This document shows positions 1 through 8,551 of a stretch of 46,038 bases of DNA, one piece after another (the stretch's first letter is position 1; each line of letters opens with the position of its first letter). The stretch covers positions 1 to 46,038 of the forward strand of contig NZ_MBPN01000036.1 in NCBI RefSeq assembly GCF_001695625.1. Direction: 5' to 3'. Below the pieces are notes generated by a model, which was not told where the DNA came from, did not search any database, and worked only from the letters and a program-made list of their open reading frames with translations. The position numbers and the translations under genes are program-made. The DNA is from Pseudomonas defluvii. Lineage in GTDB: Bacteria; Pseudomonadota; Gammaproteobacteria; Pseudomonadales; Pseudomonadaceae.

Positions 1-1001
1 ACCGCGACGGCAGCCCTGAAGACGAGTTCGGCCGCGCCGGTGGCGCGCTCAAGATGCGCGTCTCCAAGACCGAGCTGAAGTTTGGCCAGATGCAACCCAC
101 CGCCCCTGTGTTCGCCGCAGGTGGTACCCGACTGTTGCCTCAGACTGCCACCGGCTTCTCGCTGATGAGCAGCGAGATCCAGAACCTTGATCTGGAAGCC
201 GGGCATTTCTACGCCGGCACCTCCAATGCCACCACCAGTTCCAGCGGCGGCCTGTGGGCCACCTATGCCAACGTCGAGACCAGCGACGTCGATTACCTCG
301 GCGGACGCTATGCACTGAACGACAACCTCGGCCTGATGCTGTACGCCTCGCAGTTCAAGGATATATGGCGCCAGTACTATGGTGACTTGAACTATCAGTT
401 GCCGATCTCCAGCAGCCAGTCCGTGGCACTGGACTTCAGCCTCTACCGCACACTGGATGAAGGCAGTGCCAAGGCCGGCTCGATCAACAACACCACCTGG
501 TCGGCCTCGGCGGCCTACACATTCCTCACCGCCCACACCGTTACCTTGGCCTTTCAGAAAGTCGATGGCGATACCCCATTTGACTATGTCGGGTTTGGCG
601 ATAACGGCGGGGGGGCTGCTGGTGACTCGATCTTCCTCGCCAACTCGGTCCAGTATTCGGACTTCAACGGCCCTGGCGAGCGCTCATGGCAAGTACGCTA
701 CGACCTGAAAATGGACACCCTTGGCGTGCCCGGCCTGAGCTTCATGGCCCGTTACATCAACGGTGACAACATCGACGGCTCGCACATGGCGGCAGACAGC
801 GCCTACCGTGCCTATGGCTATGGTGACAACGGCAAGCACCACGAAACCGATGTGGAAGCCAAGTACACCATCCAGAGCGGGCCGGTCAAAGACCTGTCGT
901 TCCGCCTGCGTCAGTCGTTCCACTATGCCAACGCCGACCAGGCCGAGAGCGACAACAATGAAATGCGCCTGATCATCGACTACCCGATCTCGATCCTGTA
1001 A
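1..1001 (+). CDS. OprD-family outer-membrane porin, C-terminal part (5' end outside window)
   Basis: The reading frame is already open at base 3, so the gene starts before the window; about 333 residues are visible. They show alternating aromatic beta-strand segments, the family-typical stretch LGGRYALNDNLGLMLYASQFKD, and a terminal strand ending in a hydrophobic residue (IDYPISIL), as expected for barrel insertion. OprD porins are 16- to 18-stranded channels for basic amino acids, peptides or aromatic acids. The substrate cannot be read from this part. A porin beside a LysR/ABC amino-acid transporter locus would fit outer-membrane entry of the same substrate, but that link is inference. The internal ATG at 54 is not the true start. 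Confidence 0.9.
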   Translation, partial: RDGSPEDEFGRAGGALKMRVSKTELKFGQMQPTAPVFAAGGTRLLPQTATGFSLMSSEIQNLDLEAGHFYAGTSNATTSSSGGLWATYANVETSDVDYLGGRYALNDNLGLMLYASQFKDIWRQYYGDLNYQLPISSSQSVALDFSLYRTLDEGSAKAGSINNTTWSASAAYTFLTAHTVTLAFQKVDGDTPFDYVGFGDNGGGAAGDSIFLANSVQYSDFNGPGERSWQVRYDLKMDTLGVPGLSFMARYINGDNIDGSHMAADSAYRAYGYGDNGKHHETDVEAKYTIQSGPVKDLSFRLRQSFHYANADQAESDNNEMRLIIDYPISIL

Positions 1002-1325
1002 CGGCTGCACCAGCAGGCGTAACGCGGTGGTTTTTTCCACGCTGGGAACCCCATACAGCTGGATAAAACCGCCGCTACCATCGCGCGCCACAGAACCTCG
1101 CAAAACTCTATGGAATCGGTGCTCAATCGCAAATTACCGGGCACAAACGTACAAGATATCGATCACTCCTGTTCGCCAAACTGATCAGCGTCAACAACCC
1201 AGCATAGCGAGCAACAACTCTATTTTTTTGCCATAAATTTGACACGCGCCTACACTGTAAGGGAGAGATGACTAAATACCTCCATACTGAGCAGGGTGAG
1301 CAGATTGAGTTGGGACAGTGGCGCA
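1002..1325. other. intergenic region after porin
   Basis: No gene is supported over most of this stretch. The only item of note is a Shine-Dalgarno-like GGGAG at 1261-1265, just before an ATG at 1268. That ATG opens a 24-codon frame ending at 1342 and overlapping the next gene. The segment around 1030-1060 has a weak hairpin with a T run that could end the porin transcript. Confidence 0.4.
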
Positions 1326-1544
1326 ATGCGGCAGCACTTTGAAAAAATGCAGGCGGTGCTGTCTGCTGACAACGAAATACTGGACATTGAGGCCTACGTC
1401 GATCAGTTCCTGCGGACACGCGGCTACGCCCTGACCAACGAAAACAGGCTTCGCGTTGCGATGCGATTGGAGCAAATCACCGAGTGGACCCACTACACCG
1501 TCAGTGAGCTGGATCATTGGCTTGATACGTGTTTCAAGGCGTAG
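1326..1544 (+). CDS. small hypothetical protein (72 aa)
   Basis: A 72-residue acidic, helical, soluble protein beginning MRQHFEKMQAVLSADNEILD and ending in a Trp/His-rich helix. I do not recognise the family. The frame stays open upstream to a GTG at 1296, but neither start has a clear ribosome site; the ATG at 1326 gives a normal amphipathic N-terminus. The only good Shine-Dalgarno precedes a different frame (ATG 1268, 24 codons) whose stop overlaps this start. That suggests translational coupling through a leader peptide, or an old frameshift that split one gene. Codon use resembles neighbouring genes, which supports real coding. Confidence 0.55.
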   Translation: MRQHFEKMQAVLSADNEILDIEAYVDQFLRTRGYALTNENRLRVAMRLEQITEWTHYTVSELDHWLDTCFKA

Positions 1545-1570
1545 CAGCACCGAAACAACGCCACCTCGGT

Positions 1571-2512
1571 TTATGGAGCGGAACCGGCCAGCAACTGTTG
1601 GTTAATGAGCATTTGCTCCCGTCCTCGCGCTACCAGCCAACGATGGAAGTCACGGCAGTGGGCATTGTCGAATGCGCCCTTGGCACCCACCAGCAAATAC
1701 GATGAGGGCATCGGCAACGCGTGTGCAAAGGGCATGATCAAGCGGCCGTCCGCCAGCGCACCGGCGATCATCGAACATTGCGCCAGTACCACGCCCTGCC
1801 CCGCCAGCGCGGCCTGAATCGCCATTGATGACAATGAGTAAACACGGTAGCCGTCACGCAACGACGAGCAATCGACCGCCTGAGCCATAAACCAGTCGCG
1901 CCATGACGGCGGCGAAGCGAACTTTGGTAGCCAGTCAATCGACAATAACGGGTAGGCCAACAGATCGGCCGGGATATCCAGTGGCCGATCATCTTGAATC
2001 AGGCCGGGGCTACACACCGGAACGACACAATCGCGAAACAACTCAATGGCATTTTCGGTCGACTCAAGATCACCGTACGTGAGCCGGAAGTCGACTTCGT
2101 AGCCATCAGGCGAGGGCTCGGCATGGCTGCCGTCGAGAAACAGATTGAGCCCCGGGTGATCGCTCTGCCACGCGTAAATAAGCGGTGCCAGCCACTCGGA
2201 AAGCAACGACGGCAGCGCGCTGATGCGCAAGTTGCTAGCGTTTTTCGAGCGTTCGACCTCTACCTGGGCAATGCGCAGGCTTTCGAATGCCGACGCACAG
2301 CTCTCATGGTAACGCTGCCCCGCCGCGGTCAACCGGATACGCTTGCCCACCTTGAAGGTCAGGCTCAAACCCAGGCTATCTTCCAGCAGTTTCATTTGCT
2401 GGCTGACCGCACCTGCAGAAATCCCCAGACGCCTGGCGGCCTCGATAATGCCCCCGTAGCGCCCGACCGCTTCAAAAACCTGTAAGGCGCGCAGAGATGG
2501 CAAGCTGTTCAT
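1571..2512 (-). CDS. LysR-family transcriptional regulator
   Basis: The protein has 313 residues, the normal length. The N-terminal winged helix-turn-helix covers about residues 5-65, with AARRLGISAGAVSQQMKLLE as the recognition segment; the Ala-Val-Ser-Gln-Gln pattern is GcvA/AmpR-like. A periplasmic-binding-protein-like effector domain covers about 90-300. The gene is divergent from the amino-acid ABC operon starting at 2979. By the usual LysR arrangement it probably regulates that operon in response to the transported substrate or a catabolite. The start MNSLPSLRALQVFEA is preceded by AGGAGAGA on the coding strand. Confidence 0.9.
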   Translation of the reverse strand: MNSLPSLRALQVFEAVGRYGGIIEAARRLGISAGAVSQQMKLLEDSLGLSLTFKVGKRIRLTAAGQRYHESCASAFESLRIAQVEVERSKNASNLRISALPSLLSEWLAPLIYAWQSDHPGLNLFLDGSHAEPSPDGYEVDFRLTYGDLESTENAIELFRDCVVPVCSPGLIQDDRPLDIPADLLAYPLLSIDWLPKFASPPSWRDWFMAQAVDCSSLRDGYRVYSLSSMAIQAALAGQGVVLAQCSMIAGALADGRLIMPFAHALPMPSSYLLVGAKGAFDNAHCRDFHRWLVARGREQMLINQQLLAGSAP

Positions 2513-2667
2513 CAGTCTCTCCTAAAGGGTGCTGATGGCTTGATACTTTAGCCCAGCTATACAAAGCAACAGCTTTCAGCATCTTTTCGCAAATTCAGAC
2601 TCTCGTATGCTGGCCTTGGCACTGCCTCCCCTTCCCCTAACAAAAAAGCAAAAACAAGGAGAGCACC

Positions 2668-2919
2668 ATGTCTATACGCACTACCCAGAGCGTCGCGCGT
2701 TACTCGCCTAACCGATGGGATACCCCACGGGCTTCAACGTGTTCCAACGGGAACAAAAAAAAGCCTGACGTAACAATGCGTAACGAAACCGCGCACCTCC
2801 CCACCCCTCGGATTACCCTCCAGCACTCAAACCCCTTGGAACAGAGCCTTGCACCTACGCTGGCGCAGTTTGGCCTGCATATTGCTAATCATGTATATAC
2901 AAGTACATGCATATCATGA
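2668..2919 (+). CDS. small hypothetical ORF with strong RBS (83 aa), doubtful
   Basis: A textbook ribosome site (AAGGAGAG, six bases before ATG 2668) opens an 83-codon frame. The translation is basic, low in hydrophobic residues and matches no family I know. It sits in the LysR/ABC intergenic region, so it may be a leader, the stump of a deleted gene that kept its RBS, or a spurious frame. Codon bias is weaker than in the neighbours. The strong initiation signal is the only reason to list it. Confidence 0.3.
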   Translation: MSIRTTQSVARYSPNRWDTPRASTCSNGNKKKPDVTMRNETAHLPTPRITLQHSNPLEQSLAPTLAQFGLHIANHVYTSTCIS

Positions 2920-2978
2920 TGTATCTGTGCTTTAGCGCCGTACCCTCCGCCCCCTGTAACAGACAAAGGAAAACAACA

Positions 2979-3749
2979 ATGAGAAAATTTGTCCTTGCCA
3001 CTGTCCTTGCACTGGCTTCCACTGGCGCCCTCGCCAAGGACCTGAGCGTTATTCGCTTTGGTGTAGACCCGACGTTTGCGCCTTTTGAGTCGAAAAACGC
3101 TGACGGCGAGCTGGTTGGCTTCGACATTGATCTGGGCAACGCCATTTGCGCTCAGCTCAAGGCCAAATGTGTCTGGGTCGAAACGGCATTCGACAGCATC
3201 ATTCCTGCGCTCAGGGCGAAGAAGTTCGACGGCGTGCTGTCGGCCATGACGGTCAACGAGAAACGCAAACAGAATGTCGCCTTCTCCGACCGCCTCTACA
3301 ACTCGCCCAATCGCCTGATCGCGAAAAAGGACAGCGGCCTGCTGCCAACGGTCGAGTCGCTCAAGGGTAAACGTGTCGGGGTTGCACAAGGCACCACCCA
3401 GGAAGCCTTCGTCAAGGCCATGTGGGCACCACACGGGGTGATCATGGTCTCGTACCAGAACCAGGACGTGCTGTATCCAGACCTGGTCAGCGGGCGGATC
3501 GATGCCAGCCTGACCGATGCGGCCGTGGCCGATATCGGCTTTCTGCAAACACCGAGGAACACCGGTTTTGCGTTCGCCGGCGATGCCGTCAAGCACGACG
3601 AACTGCTGGGCGAAGGGATCGCAATCGGCCTGCGCAAGGATGACCATGAACTGATCGAGGCCATCAACGGTGCCCTGGCAGAAATGCACAAGAACGGTAC
3701 CTACGACACCATTCAGAAGAAGTACTTCAGCTTCGACATCTATAACTGA
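2979..3749 (+). CDS. polar amino-acid ABC transporter, periplasmic binding protein (ArgT/HisJ type)
   Basis: A 256-residue SBP_bac_3 family protein. Start ATG 2979 follows AAAGGAAA and gives a Sec signal peptide (MRKFVLATVLALASTGALA, cleavage before KDLS). The mature protein opens with the hallmark pattern RFGVDPTFAPFESKNADG, then FDIDLGNAIC and a ligand-loop segment FDGVLSAMTVNEKRKQ. The family binds Lys/Arg/Orn, His, octopine or nopaline in the periplasm. It is first in an operon with two permeases and an ATPase. A 15-bp inverted repeat follows the stop and may keep this cistron's mRNA level above the permeases. Confidence 0.93.
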   Translation: MRKFVLATVLALASTGALAKDLSVIRFGVDPTFAPFESKNADGELVGFDIDLGNAICAQLKAKCVWVETAFDSIIPALRAKKFDGVLSAMTVNEKRKQNVAFSDRLYNSPNRLIAKKDSGLLPTVESLKGKRVGVAQGTTQEAFVKAMWAPHGVIMVSYQNQDVLYPDLVSGRIDASLTDAAVADIGFLQTPRNTGFAFAGDAVKHDELLGEGIAIGLRKDDHELIEAINGALAEMHKNGTYDTIQKKYFSFDIYN

Positions 3750-3755
3750 AGACGG

Positions 3756-3803
3756 CTACAGCGCGCTCAATCGCCTGCTATCCAGCGCTTGAGCGCGCTG
3801 TAG
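3756..3803. promoter_or_regulatory. 15-bp perfect inverted repeat between binding protein and permease
   Basis: CTACAGCGCGCTCAA (3756-3770) and its exact complement (3789-3803) are separated by 18 bases. There is no U run after it, so it is unlikely to be a complete terminator. Its place between the binding-protein and permease cistrons matches the known role of such stems in protecting upstream mRNA and giving excess binding protein. Confidence 0.6.
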
Positions 3804-3881
3804 ATACACAGCCCCTCCCCGAACACTCAAGCCTCGCAATGGACGGCCCACGGCCCCCCATTGCCTACGGAGAGACAGAAC

Positions 3882-4571
3882 ATGCTTTTACAGGGCTACG
3901 GTTCGCTCATTCTCGACGGTACCTTTGCGACCATCCAACTGGCATTGCTCTCAATGCTGGTAGCCGTGACGATCGGCCTGGCCGGTGCCTCGGCAAAGCT
4001 ATCCAAACAGCGGCTGTTACGTAACCTGGCAACCGGCTACACCACCTTGATCCGCAGTGTCCCTGACCTGGTCATCATGTTGCTGTTGTTCTACAGCCTG
4101 CAAATCTGGCTGAACAACTTCACGGAATGGATGCAGGTCGAGCAGATCGACATCAACCCGTTCGTTGCCGGCGTTATCACCCTGGGCTTCATCTATGGTG
4201 CCTACTTTACCGAGACCTTTCGCGGTGCATTCCAGTCCGTACCTGCCGGCCAACTGGAGGCAGCCGTTGCCTACGGCATGAGCCGTCGGCAGATCTTTAT
4301 CCGGGTGTTGTTTCCACAAATGATGCGATTTGCATTGCCGGGCATCGGCAACAACTGGCAGGTACTGATCAAGGCGACCGCCCTGGTCTCGATCATCGGC
4401 CTGATCGATATCGTCAAAGTGACACAGGATGCCGGCAAGAACTCAATGCAACTGTTCTTCTTCAGCATCATCGGTGCGCTGATCTATCTTGCCATCACCA
4501 CCGTCTCGAACGGCCTGCTGCTATGGCTGGAGCGCCGCTACAACATCGGCGTCAAGGGAGCCGCACTATGA
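3882..4571 (+). CDS. polar amino-acid ABC transporter permease 1 (HisQ type)
   Basis: 229 residues with about five membrane spans. The N-terminal part reads MLLQGYGSLILDGTFATIQL, and the family motif TLIRSVPDLVIMLLLFYS is present. The EAA loop that contacts the ATPase reads QLEAAVAYGMSRRQIFIRVL. ATG 3882 has GGAGAGA eight bases upstream; a longer TTG start at 3861 is possible but less likely. The 3' end overlaps the next permease by four bases (ATGA), a sign of translational coupling. It pairs with that permease in a heterodimeric inner-membrane channel. Confidence 0.93.
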   Translation: MLLQGYGSLILDGTFATIQLALLSMLVAVTIGLAGASAKLSKQRLLRNLATGYTTLIRSVPDLVIMLLLFYSLQIWLNNFTEWMQVEQIDINPFVAGVITLGFIYGAYFTETFRGAFQSVPAGQLEAAVAYGMSRRQIFIRVLFPQMMRFALPGIGNNWQVLIKATALVSIIGLIDIVKVTQDAGKNSMQLFFFSIIGALIYLAITTVSNGLLLWLERRYNIGVKGAAL

Positions 4572-5281
4572 CCGAGATCATGAAGGACTACTGGAAAGCC
4601 TACCTCTGGTTCGATGGTTATCAGCTCTCGGGCGTCGCCATGACCCTGTGGTTGCTGGTCGTTGCCATTGCCCTCGGCGGCCTCCTCTCGGTGCCCTTGT
4701 CTGTGGCACGGGTATCGAGAAACCCACTCATCCGTGGGCCGGTCTGGTTCTACACCTATGTGTTTCGAGGAACGCCGCTGTACATCCAGTTGCTGATTCT
4801 CTACTCCGGTATCTACAGCCTGCAGATGGTCCGCGAGCAGCCGGTGCTGGATGCCTTCTTCCGCGAAGGGATCAACTGCACCTTGCTGGCCTTTGCCCTC
4901 AATACCTGCGCCTACACCACGGAAATATTCGCGGGCGCCATTCGTGCCACCCCATATGGCGAGATCGAAGCCGGGCGGGCCTATGGCATGTCGCCGTTCA
5001 CTCTGTACCGTCGGATCATTCTGCCTTCGGCACTGCGACGCGCACTGCCGTACTACAGCAATGAAGTGATCCTGATGCTGCACTCCACCACCCTGGCGTT
5101 CACCGCCACCGTGCCCGACCTGCTCAAGATTGCCCGCGACGTGAACTCGGAGACCTACTCCTCGTTCGAGGCATTCGGCATTGCAGCCGTGCTGTATGCC
5201 CTGATGGTGTTTGCCCTGGTCTGGCTGTTCCGACGTTGTGAAATGCGCTGGCTAGCCTTCTTGAAGCCACAGACTCACTGA
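4568..5281 (+). CDS. polar amino-acid ABC transporter permease 2 (HisM type)
   Basis: A 237-residue inner-membrane protein. It has the HisM/ArtM-type segment FRGTPLYIQLLILYSGIYSL and an EAA loop EIEAGRAYGMSPFTLYRRII. It starts at ATG 4568 inside the stop of the first permease. With that partner and the ATPase it completes an importer for a basic or conjugated amino acid. The substrate is not deducible; opine and histidine/lysine/arginine/ornithine systems have this exact architecture. Confidence 0.93.
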   Translation: MTEIMKDYWKAYLWFDGYQLSGVAMTLWLLVVAIALGGLLSVPLSVARVSRNPLIRGPVWFYTYVFRGTPLYIQLLILYSGIYSLQMVREQPVLDAFFREGINCTLLAFALNTCAYTTEIFAGAIRATPYGEIEAGRAYGMSPFTLYRRIILPSALRRALPYYSNEVILMLHSTTLAFTATVPDLLKIARDVNSETYSSFEAFGIAAVLYALMVFALVWLFRRCEMRWLAFLKPQTH

Positions 5282-5311
5282 CCCGCCGTACGTAATAAGA
5301 GAGCATCGAAC

Positions 5312-6079
5312 ATGTACAAGCTGAACGTAGATGAACTGCATAAAAAATACGGCGCCCATGAAGTCCTCAAAGGGGTATCGCTCAGCGCCAAAGCCGGCGA
5401 TGTCATCAGCATCATTGGCTCGAGCGGGTCAGGCAAAAGCACCTTTCTGCGCTGCATCAACTTCCTTGAACAACCGTGCAGCGGACGTATTGCCGTAAAC
5501 AACGAAGAGATCCGCACCAAGCTGGATATCAACGGGGCCATGCAGATTGCCGACCCTCGCCAGTTGCAGAAAATCCGTACCAAACTGTCGATGGTGTTCC
5601 AGCATTTCAACCTGTGGCAACACATGACGGTGCTGGAGAACATCGTCGAAGCGCCGGTCCACGTCCTCGGCGTGAAGCGCAAGGACGCCGAGCAGCGGGC
5701 ACGCCACTACCTGAACAAGGTCGGGCTGGATGCAAGCGTGGCAAGCAAATACCCCTCGCACCTCTCTGGCGGGCAGCAACAACGCGTGGCCATCGCACGG
5801 GCACTGGCAATGGAACCGGAGGTGATGCTGTTCGACGAGCCGACCTCCGCCCTGGACCCGGAACTGGTCGGCGAAGTCCTGAAAGTGATGCAGGCCTTGG
5901 CCGAGGAAGGCCGCACCATGGTCGTGGTCACCCATGAAATGGGCTTTGCCCGCAACGTCTCCAACCATGTCATGTTCCTGCACCAGGGCCGCGTTGAAGA
6001 AGAAGGCCCACCCGGCGAGGTATTGAACCATCCGAAAAGCGAACGCCTTACGCAGTTCCTCTCCGGGCGCTTGAAGTAA
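5312..6079 (+). CDS. polar amino-acid ABC transporter ATP-binding protein (HisP type)
   Basis: 255 residues, the expected length. Walker A is GSSGSGKST at residues 36-44, the signature is LSGGQQQR, Walker B is [13 protein letters not shown], and the switch histidine lies in VVTHEMGF. The HisP-specific insertion around residues 65-90 ([13 protein letters not shown], here [15 protein letters not shown]) supports assignment to the His/Lys/opine subgroup. It lies 30 bases after the second permease with GAGAG before its ATG, in the same operon. Confidence 0.94.
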   Translation: MYKLNVDELHKKYGAHEVLKGVSLSAKAGDVISIIGSSGSGKSTFLRCINFLEQPCSGRIAVNNEEIRTKLDINGAMQIADPRQLQKIRTKLSMVFQHFNLWQHMTVLENIVEAPVHVLGVKRKDAEQRARHYLNKVGLDASVASKYPSHLSGGQQQRVAIARALAMEPEVMLFDEPTSALDPELVGEVLKVMQALAEEGRTMVVVTHEMGFARNVSNHVMFLHQGRVEEEGPPGEVLNHPKSERLTQFLSGRLK

Positions 6080-6152
6080 GTCGGCACATTCCCCTGCTGG
6101 CCACCGGGCAACCTCTGGATGCCCGGGGCCGGCCTATCGATACGAGGCCACC

Positions 6153-7274
6153 ATGCTCGCAGGTTTCCCCAAACATCCCGGTTTCGCCCAGCAACGTGAA
6201 CAGTTTCTAGCGGCGGCCAACGCTGCCGGCGCATGCCTGAGCGAATACCGCCACCCCTTGCGCGGCCCCTTTGGCGAGACGCTGAGCACCGACGTTGCCC
6301 TGCTCGGTGATCCCCAGGCCAAACGGGTGCTGGTTGCGCTCAGCGGCACTCACGGCGTTGAAGGGTTCTATGGTTCCGACTGCCAGATCAAATGGTTGCA
6401 CGCACTCGGCAACACGCCCCTGCCTGCGGATGTCGCGGTACTGATGATCCACCTGATCAACCCCTGGGGCACCGCCTGGATGCGTCGGGTCAACGAAGAC
6501 AACATCGACCTCAATCGCAACCAACTGGACTTCTCTCAGGCACTACCAGACAACCAGGCCTACGAAGCGTTGCACCCTATCTACACCTGCGCCCAACTGC
6601 ACGGTCCGCTACGGGAGCAGGCTGACGCGCTGCTCAACCAGCGAATTCGCGCCGAAGGCTGGTCAACCGTGATGTCGATTGTCGAGGCCGGCCAGTACCG
6701 TCATCCCGATGGCCTGTTCTATGGCGGCCAGTCTCCCGCGTGGTCGAACACCACCCTGCACACGATCTTGCAAACCCATCTGGCGCACAGCGAGGTTGCC
6801 ATGTGCTTTGACCTGCACACCGGAGCCGGCGACTACGGGCACCCGATGCTGATGACCATTGCCCAGTCTGCCTACCCGGCACTGCAGGATGCCCAGACCC
6901 TCTATGGCCCATGGCTGTACACGTTGATGACCGGAGCCGGCAGCCACAGCGACACCGGCGTAGCGGCAACAGCTACCGGCTACACCTCACAGGCGATCCT
7001 CAATGCCCTGCCCCACGTACACCTGATGCCATTCGTCATTGAATGCGGCACCTACCCGGGCGAGCAGGTTCACACCGTGTTGCGCAACGACCAGTGGCTG
7101 CACCTGCATGGCGACCTGGACGATAAGGTCGCGGCACACATCAAACGGGAACTGGTCGAGCAGTTCTACCCGGCGGACCCTGACTGGCACGCCGTCGTCT
7201 GGCTGCGCACCCAACATATCTGGGAACGAGCCTTGAGTGCGTTACCCAGGATTCACCCCGCCGCCCGTCGCTAA
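6153..7274 (+). CDS. DUF2817 / M14-like zinc metallohydrolase
   Basis: 373 residues. The carboxypeptidase/aspartoacylase-like zinc motif HxxE is at H67 and E70 (GTHGVEGFYGS). NEDNIDLNRN provides the conserved Asn-Arg pair, a later FDLHTGAGDYG gives the third zinc ligand, and VIECGTYPG supplies the general-base Glu. Relatives deacylate N-acyl amino acids or trim peptides; the family reaction is not fixed. It is 73 bases after the ABC ATPase and ends at a hairpin, so it is probably the last gene of that operon. That suggests a cytoplasmic enzyme hydrolysing the imported conjugate. The specific substrate is unknown. Confidence 0.85.
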   Translation: MLAGFPKHPGFAQQREQFLAAANAAGACLSEYRHPLRGPFGETLSTDVALLGDPQAKRVLVALSGTHGVEGFYGSDCQIKWLHALGNTPLPADVAVLMIHLINPWGTAWMRRVNEDNIDLNRNQLDFSQALPDNQAYEALHPIYTCAQLHGPLREQADALLNQRIRAEGWSTVMSIVEAGQYRHPDGLFYGGQSPAWSNTTLHTILQTHLAHSEVAMCFDLHTGAGDYGHPMLMTIAQSAYPALQDAQTLYGPWLYTLMTGAGSHSDTGVAATATGYTSQAILNALPHVHLMPFVIECGTYPGEQVHTVLRNDQWLHLHGDLDDKVAAHIKRELVEQFYPADPDWHAVVWLRTQHIWERALSALPRIHPAARR

Positions 7275-7301
7275 ACACAGCGCCTGACACCCTTGTACAA
7301 G

Positions 7302-7323
7302 GCGACGCTCAACGTAGCGTCGC
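7302..7323 (+). terminator. hairpin after metallohydrolase gene
   Basis: GCGACGCT (7302-7309) pairs with AGCGTCGC (7316-7323) around a six-base loop, followed by TTTGGTTT. This is the likely end of the ABC-transporter operon. Confidence 0.6.
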
Positions 7324-7344
7324 TTTGGTTTGCCTGCAAAAAAC

Positions 7345-7363
7345 GATTTAGTTTTTCTAAATC
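7345..7363. promoter_or_regulatory. inverted repeat GATTTAG-N5-CTAAATC, candidate operator of the Rieske operon
   Basis: A perfect 7-bp dyad with a T-rich five-base centre in AT-rich DNA, 114 bases upstream of the oxygenase ATG. Its size and T-N11-A character are compatible with a LysR-type box. The regulator would then be the LysR protein encoded at 1571-2512. No experiment supports this. Confidence 0.4.
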
Positions 7364-7476
7364 AATAAACAGTTTTAAGTATCTATTCTGAGCTTATCAG
7401 TGCCTCGTATTCTGGCTTCGCCGAAAGCCGCGCCCTGCCGCACAGGGTGAAAACCAGAACAATAAGGAGAGACCCC

Positions 7477-8550
7477 ATGTTTTTGCGCAACGCTTGGTAC
7501 GTAGCCGCCAGTGAAGCCGAGTTGGGCGAAGCACTGTACCCTGTCACCCTGCTCAGTGAGCCCGTGCTGCTTTACCGCAAGACCGACGGCACCCCGGTGG
7601 CCCTTGAAGACGCCTGCCCCCACCGCAAGCTGCCGTTGTCCATGGGACGTCGCCAGGGCGATGACATCGAGTGCGGCTACCACGGCCTGACCTTCGACTG
7701 TTCCGGCAGCTGTGTCCGTGCCCCCGGCAGCCGACACATCCCTCAGGGTGCCAAGGTTCGCAGCTACCCCCTTGCCATGCGCTACGGCCTGATCTGGATC
7801 TGGATGGGCGATCCCGAACTGGCCGACGAAGCGAAGATCTGCGAAGTCCCGGAATGGGGTGATCCGGCATGGGGGCTCAACCGTGGCGACAGTATGGTCG
7901 TGCCGTGCAACTACCTGTACGTGACCGATAACCTGCTCGACCCTTCCCATGTCGCCTGGGTACATCAGTCGTCCTTTGGCAATGCGGCGTGCGCCCAAGA
8001 GCCCCTGCAAACCCGGGTAACCGATACCGGCGTGATCGTTTCGCGCTGGATGCGCGATGTGGAAGTGGCACCTTTCTACGCCAAGTTCGTCAAGTTCACT
8101 GGCAACTGCGACCGCAAACAGCACTACGAAGTGCACTACCCCGCCCAGGCCGTTATCAAGGCGATATTCACCCCGGCCGGCACGGGCAGCGACGAGGGCG
8201 AACTGCACGAGCAGGTGTTCCTGATGAACTCCTACAACTTCATGACCCCCATCGACGAGGAGAACACCCGTTACTACTGGTTCCAGGTACGCAATTTCGA
8301 CCCCGAGAACCAGGACGTCTCCCGCCAGTTCGATGAAGACGTGCGTCACGCCTTCGCCGAAGACCGTGTCGTGCTCAGCGCCGTCCATCAAGGCATGGCC
8401 AACAAGCGCAGCCCCAACATCGACCTGGCCTCCGACTCAGGCCCGCTGCGTTTTCGCCGCAACCTGGAGCAGTTGATCGCCAACGAACAACGTAATGGCC
8501 TGATCGCCCGCAGCCAAGCGCAGGCCGAGCACGACAAAACGGAGGCGTGA
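7477..8550 (+). CDS. Rieske non-heme iron oxygenase, VanA-like large subunit
   Basis: 357 residues. The Rieske 2Fe-2S ligands are C47-x-H49 and C66-x2-H69 (ACPHRKLPLSM, ECGYHGLTF). The mononuclear iron site is in NLLDPSHVAWVH with D155, H158 and H163. Overall layout and length match vanillate O-demethylase-type oxygenases, which hydroxylate or O-/N-demethylate aromatic and betaine-like substrates. ATG 7477 follows AAGGAGAG. The stop is one base before the reductase start, so the two make a two-component system. The neighbouring amino-acid importer makes a nitrogenous aromatic or betaine substrate plausible, which is inference. The vanA symbol is withheld because the context differs from vanillate loci. 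Confidence 0.9.
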   Translation: MFLRNAWYVAASEAELGEALYPVTLLSEPVLLYRKTDGTPVALEDACPHRKLPLSMGRRQGDDIECGYHGLTFDCSGSCVRAPGSRHIPQGAKVRSYPLAMRYGLIWIWMGDPELADEAKICEVPEWGDPAWGLNRGDSMVVPCNYLYVTDNLLDPSHVAWVHQSSFGNAACAQEPLQTRVTDTGVIVSRWMRDVEVAPFYAKFVKFTGNCDRKQHYEVHYPAQAVIKAIFTPAGTGSDEGELHEQVFLMNSYNFMTPIDEENTRYYWFQVRNFDPENQDVSRQFDEDVRHAFAEDRVVLSAVHQGMANKRSPNIDLASDSGPLRFRRNLEQLIANEQRNGLIARSQAQAEHDKTEA

Positions 8551-8551
8551 G

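Noticed and set aside
7294..7299. TGTACA palindrome after the metallohydrolase gene as a possible light operator
   Set aside because: No second half-site at 12 bases on either side, and it lies beside a terminator-like stem rather than a promoter.
7375..8391. Long minus-strand open frame (338 codons) opposite the Rieske oxygenase
   Set aside because: It is the antisense shadow of a high-GC gene with intact Rieske and iron motifs; its translation has no recognisable family and no RBS.
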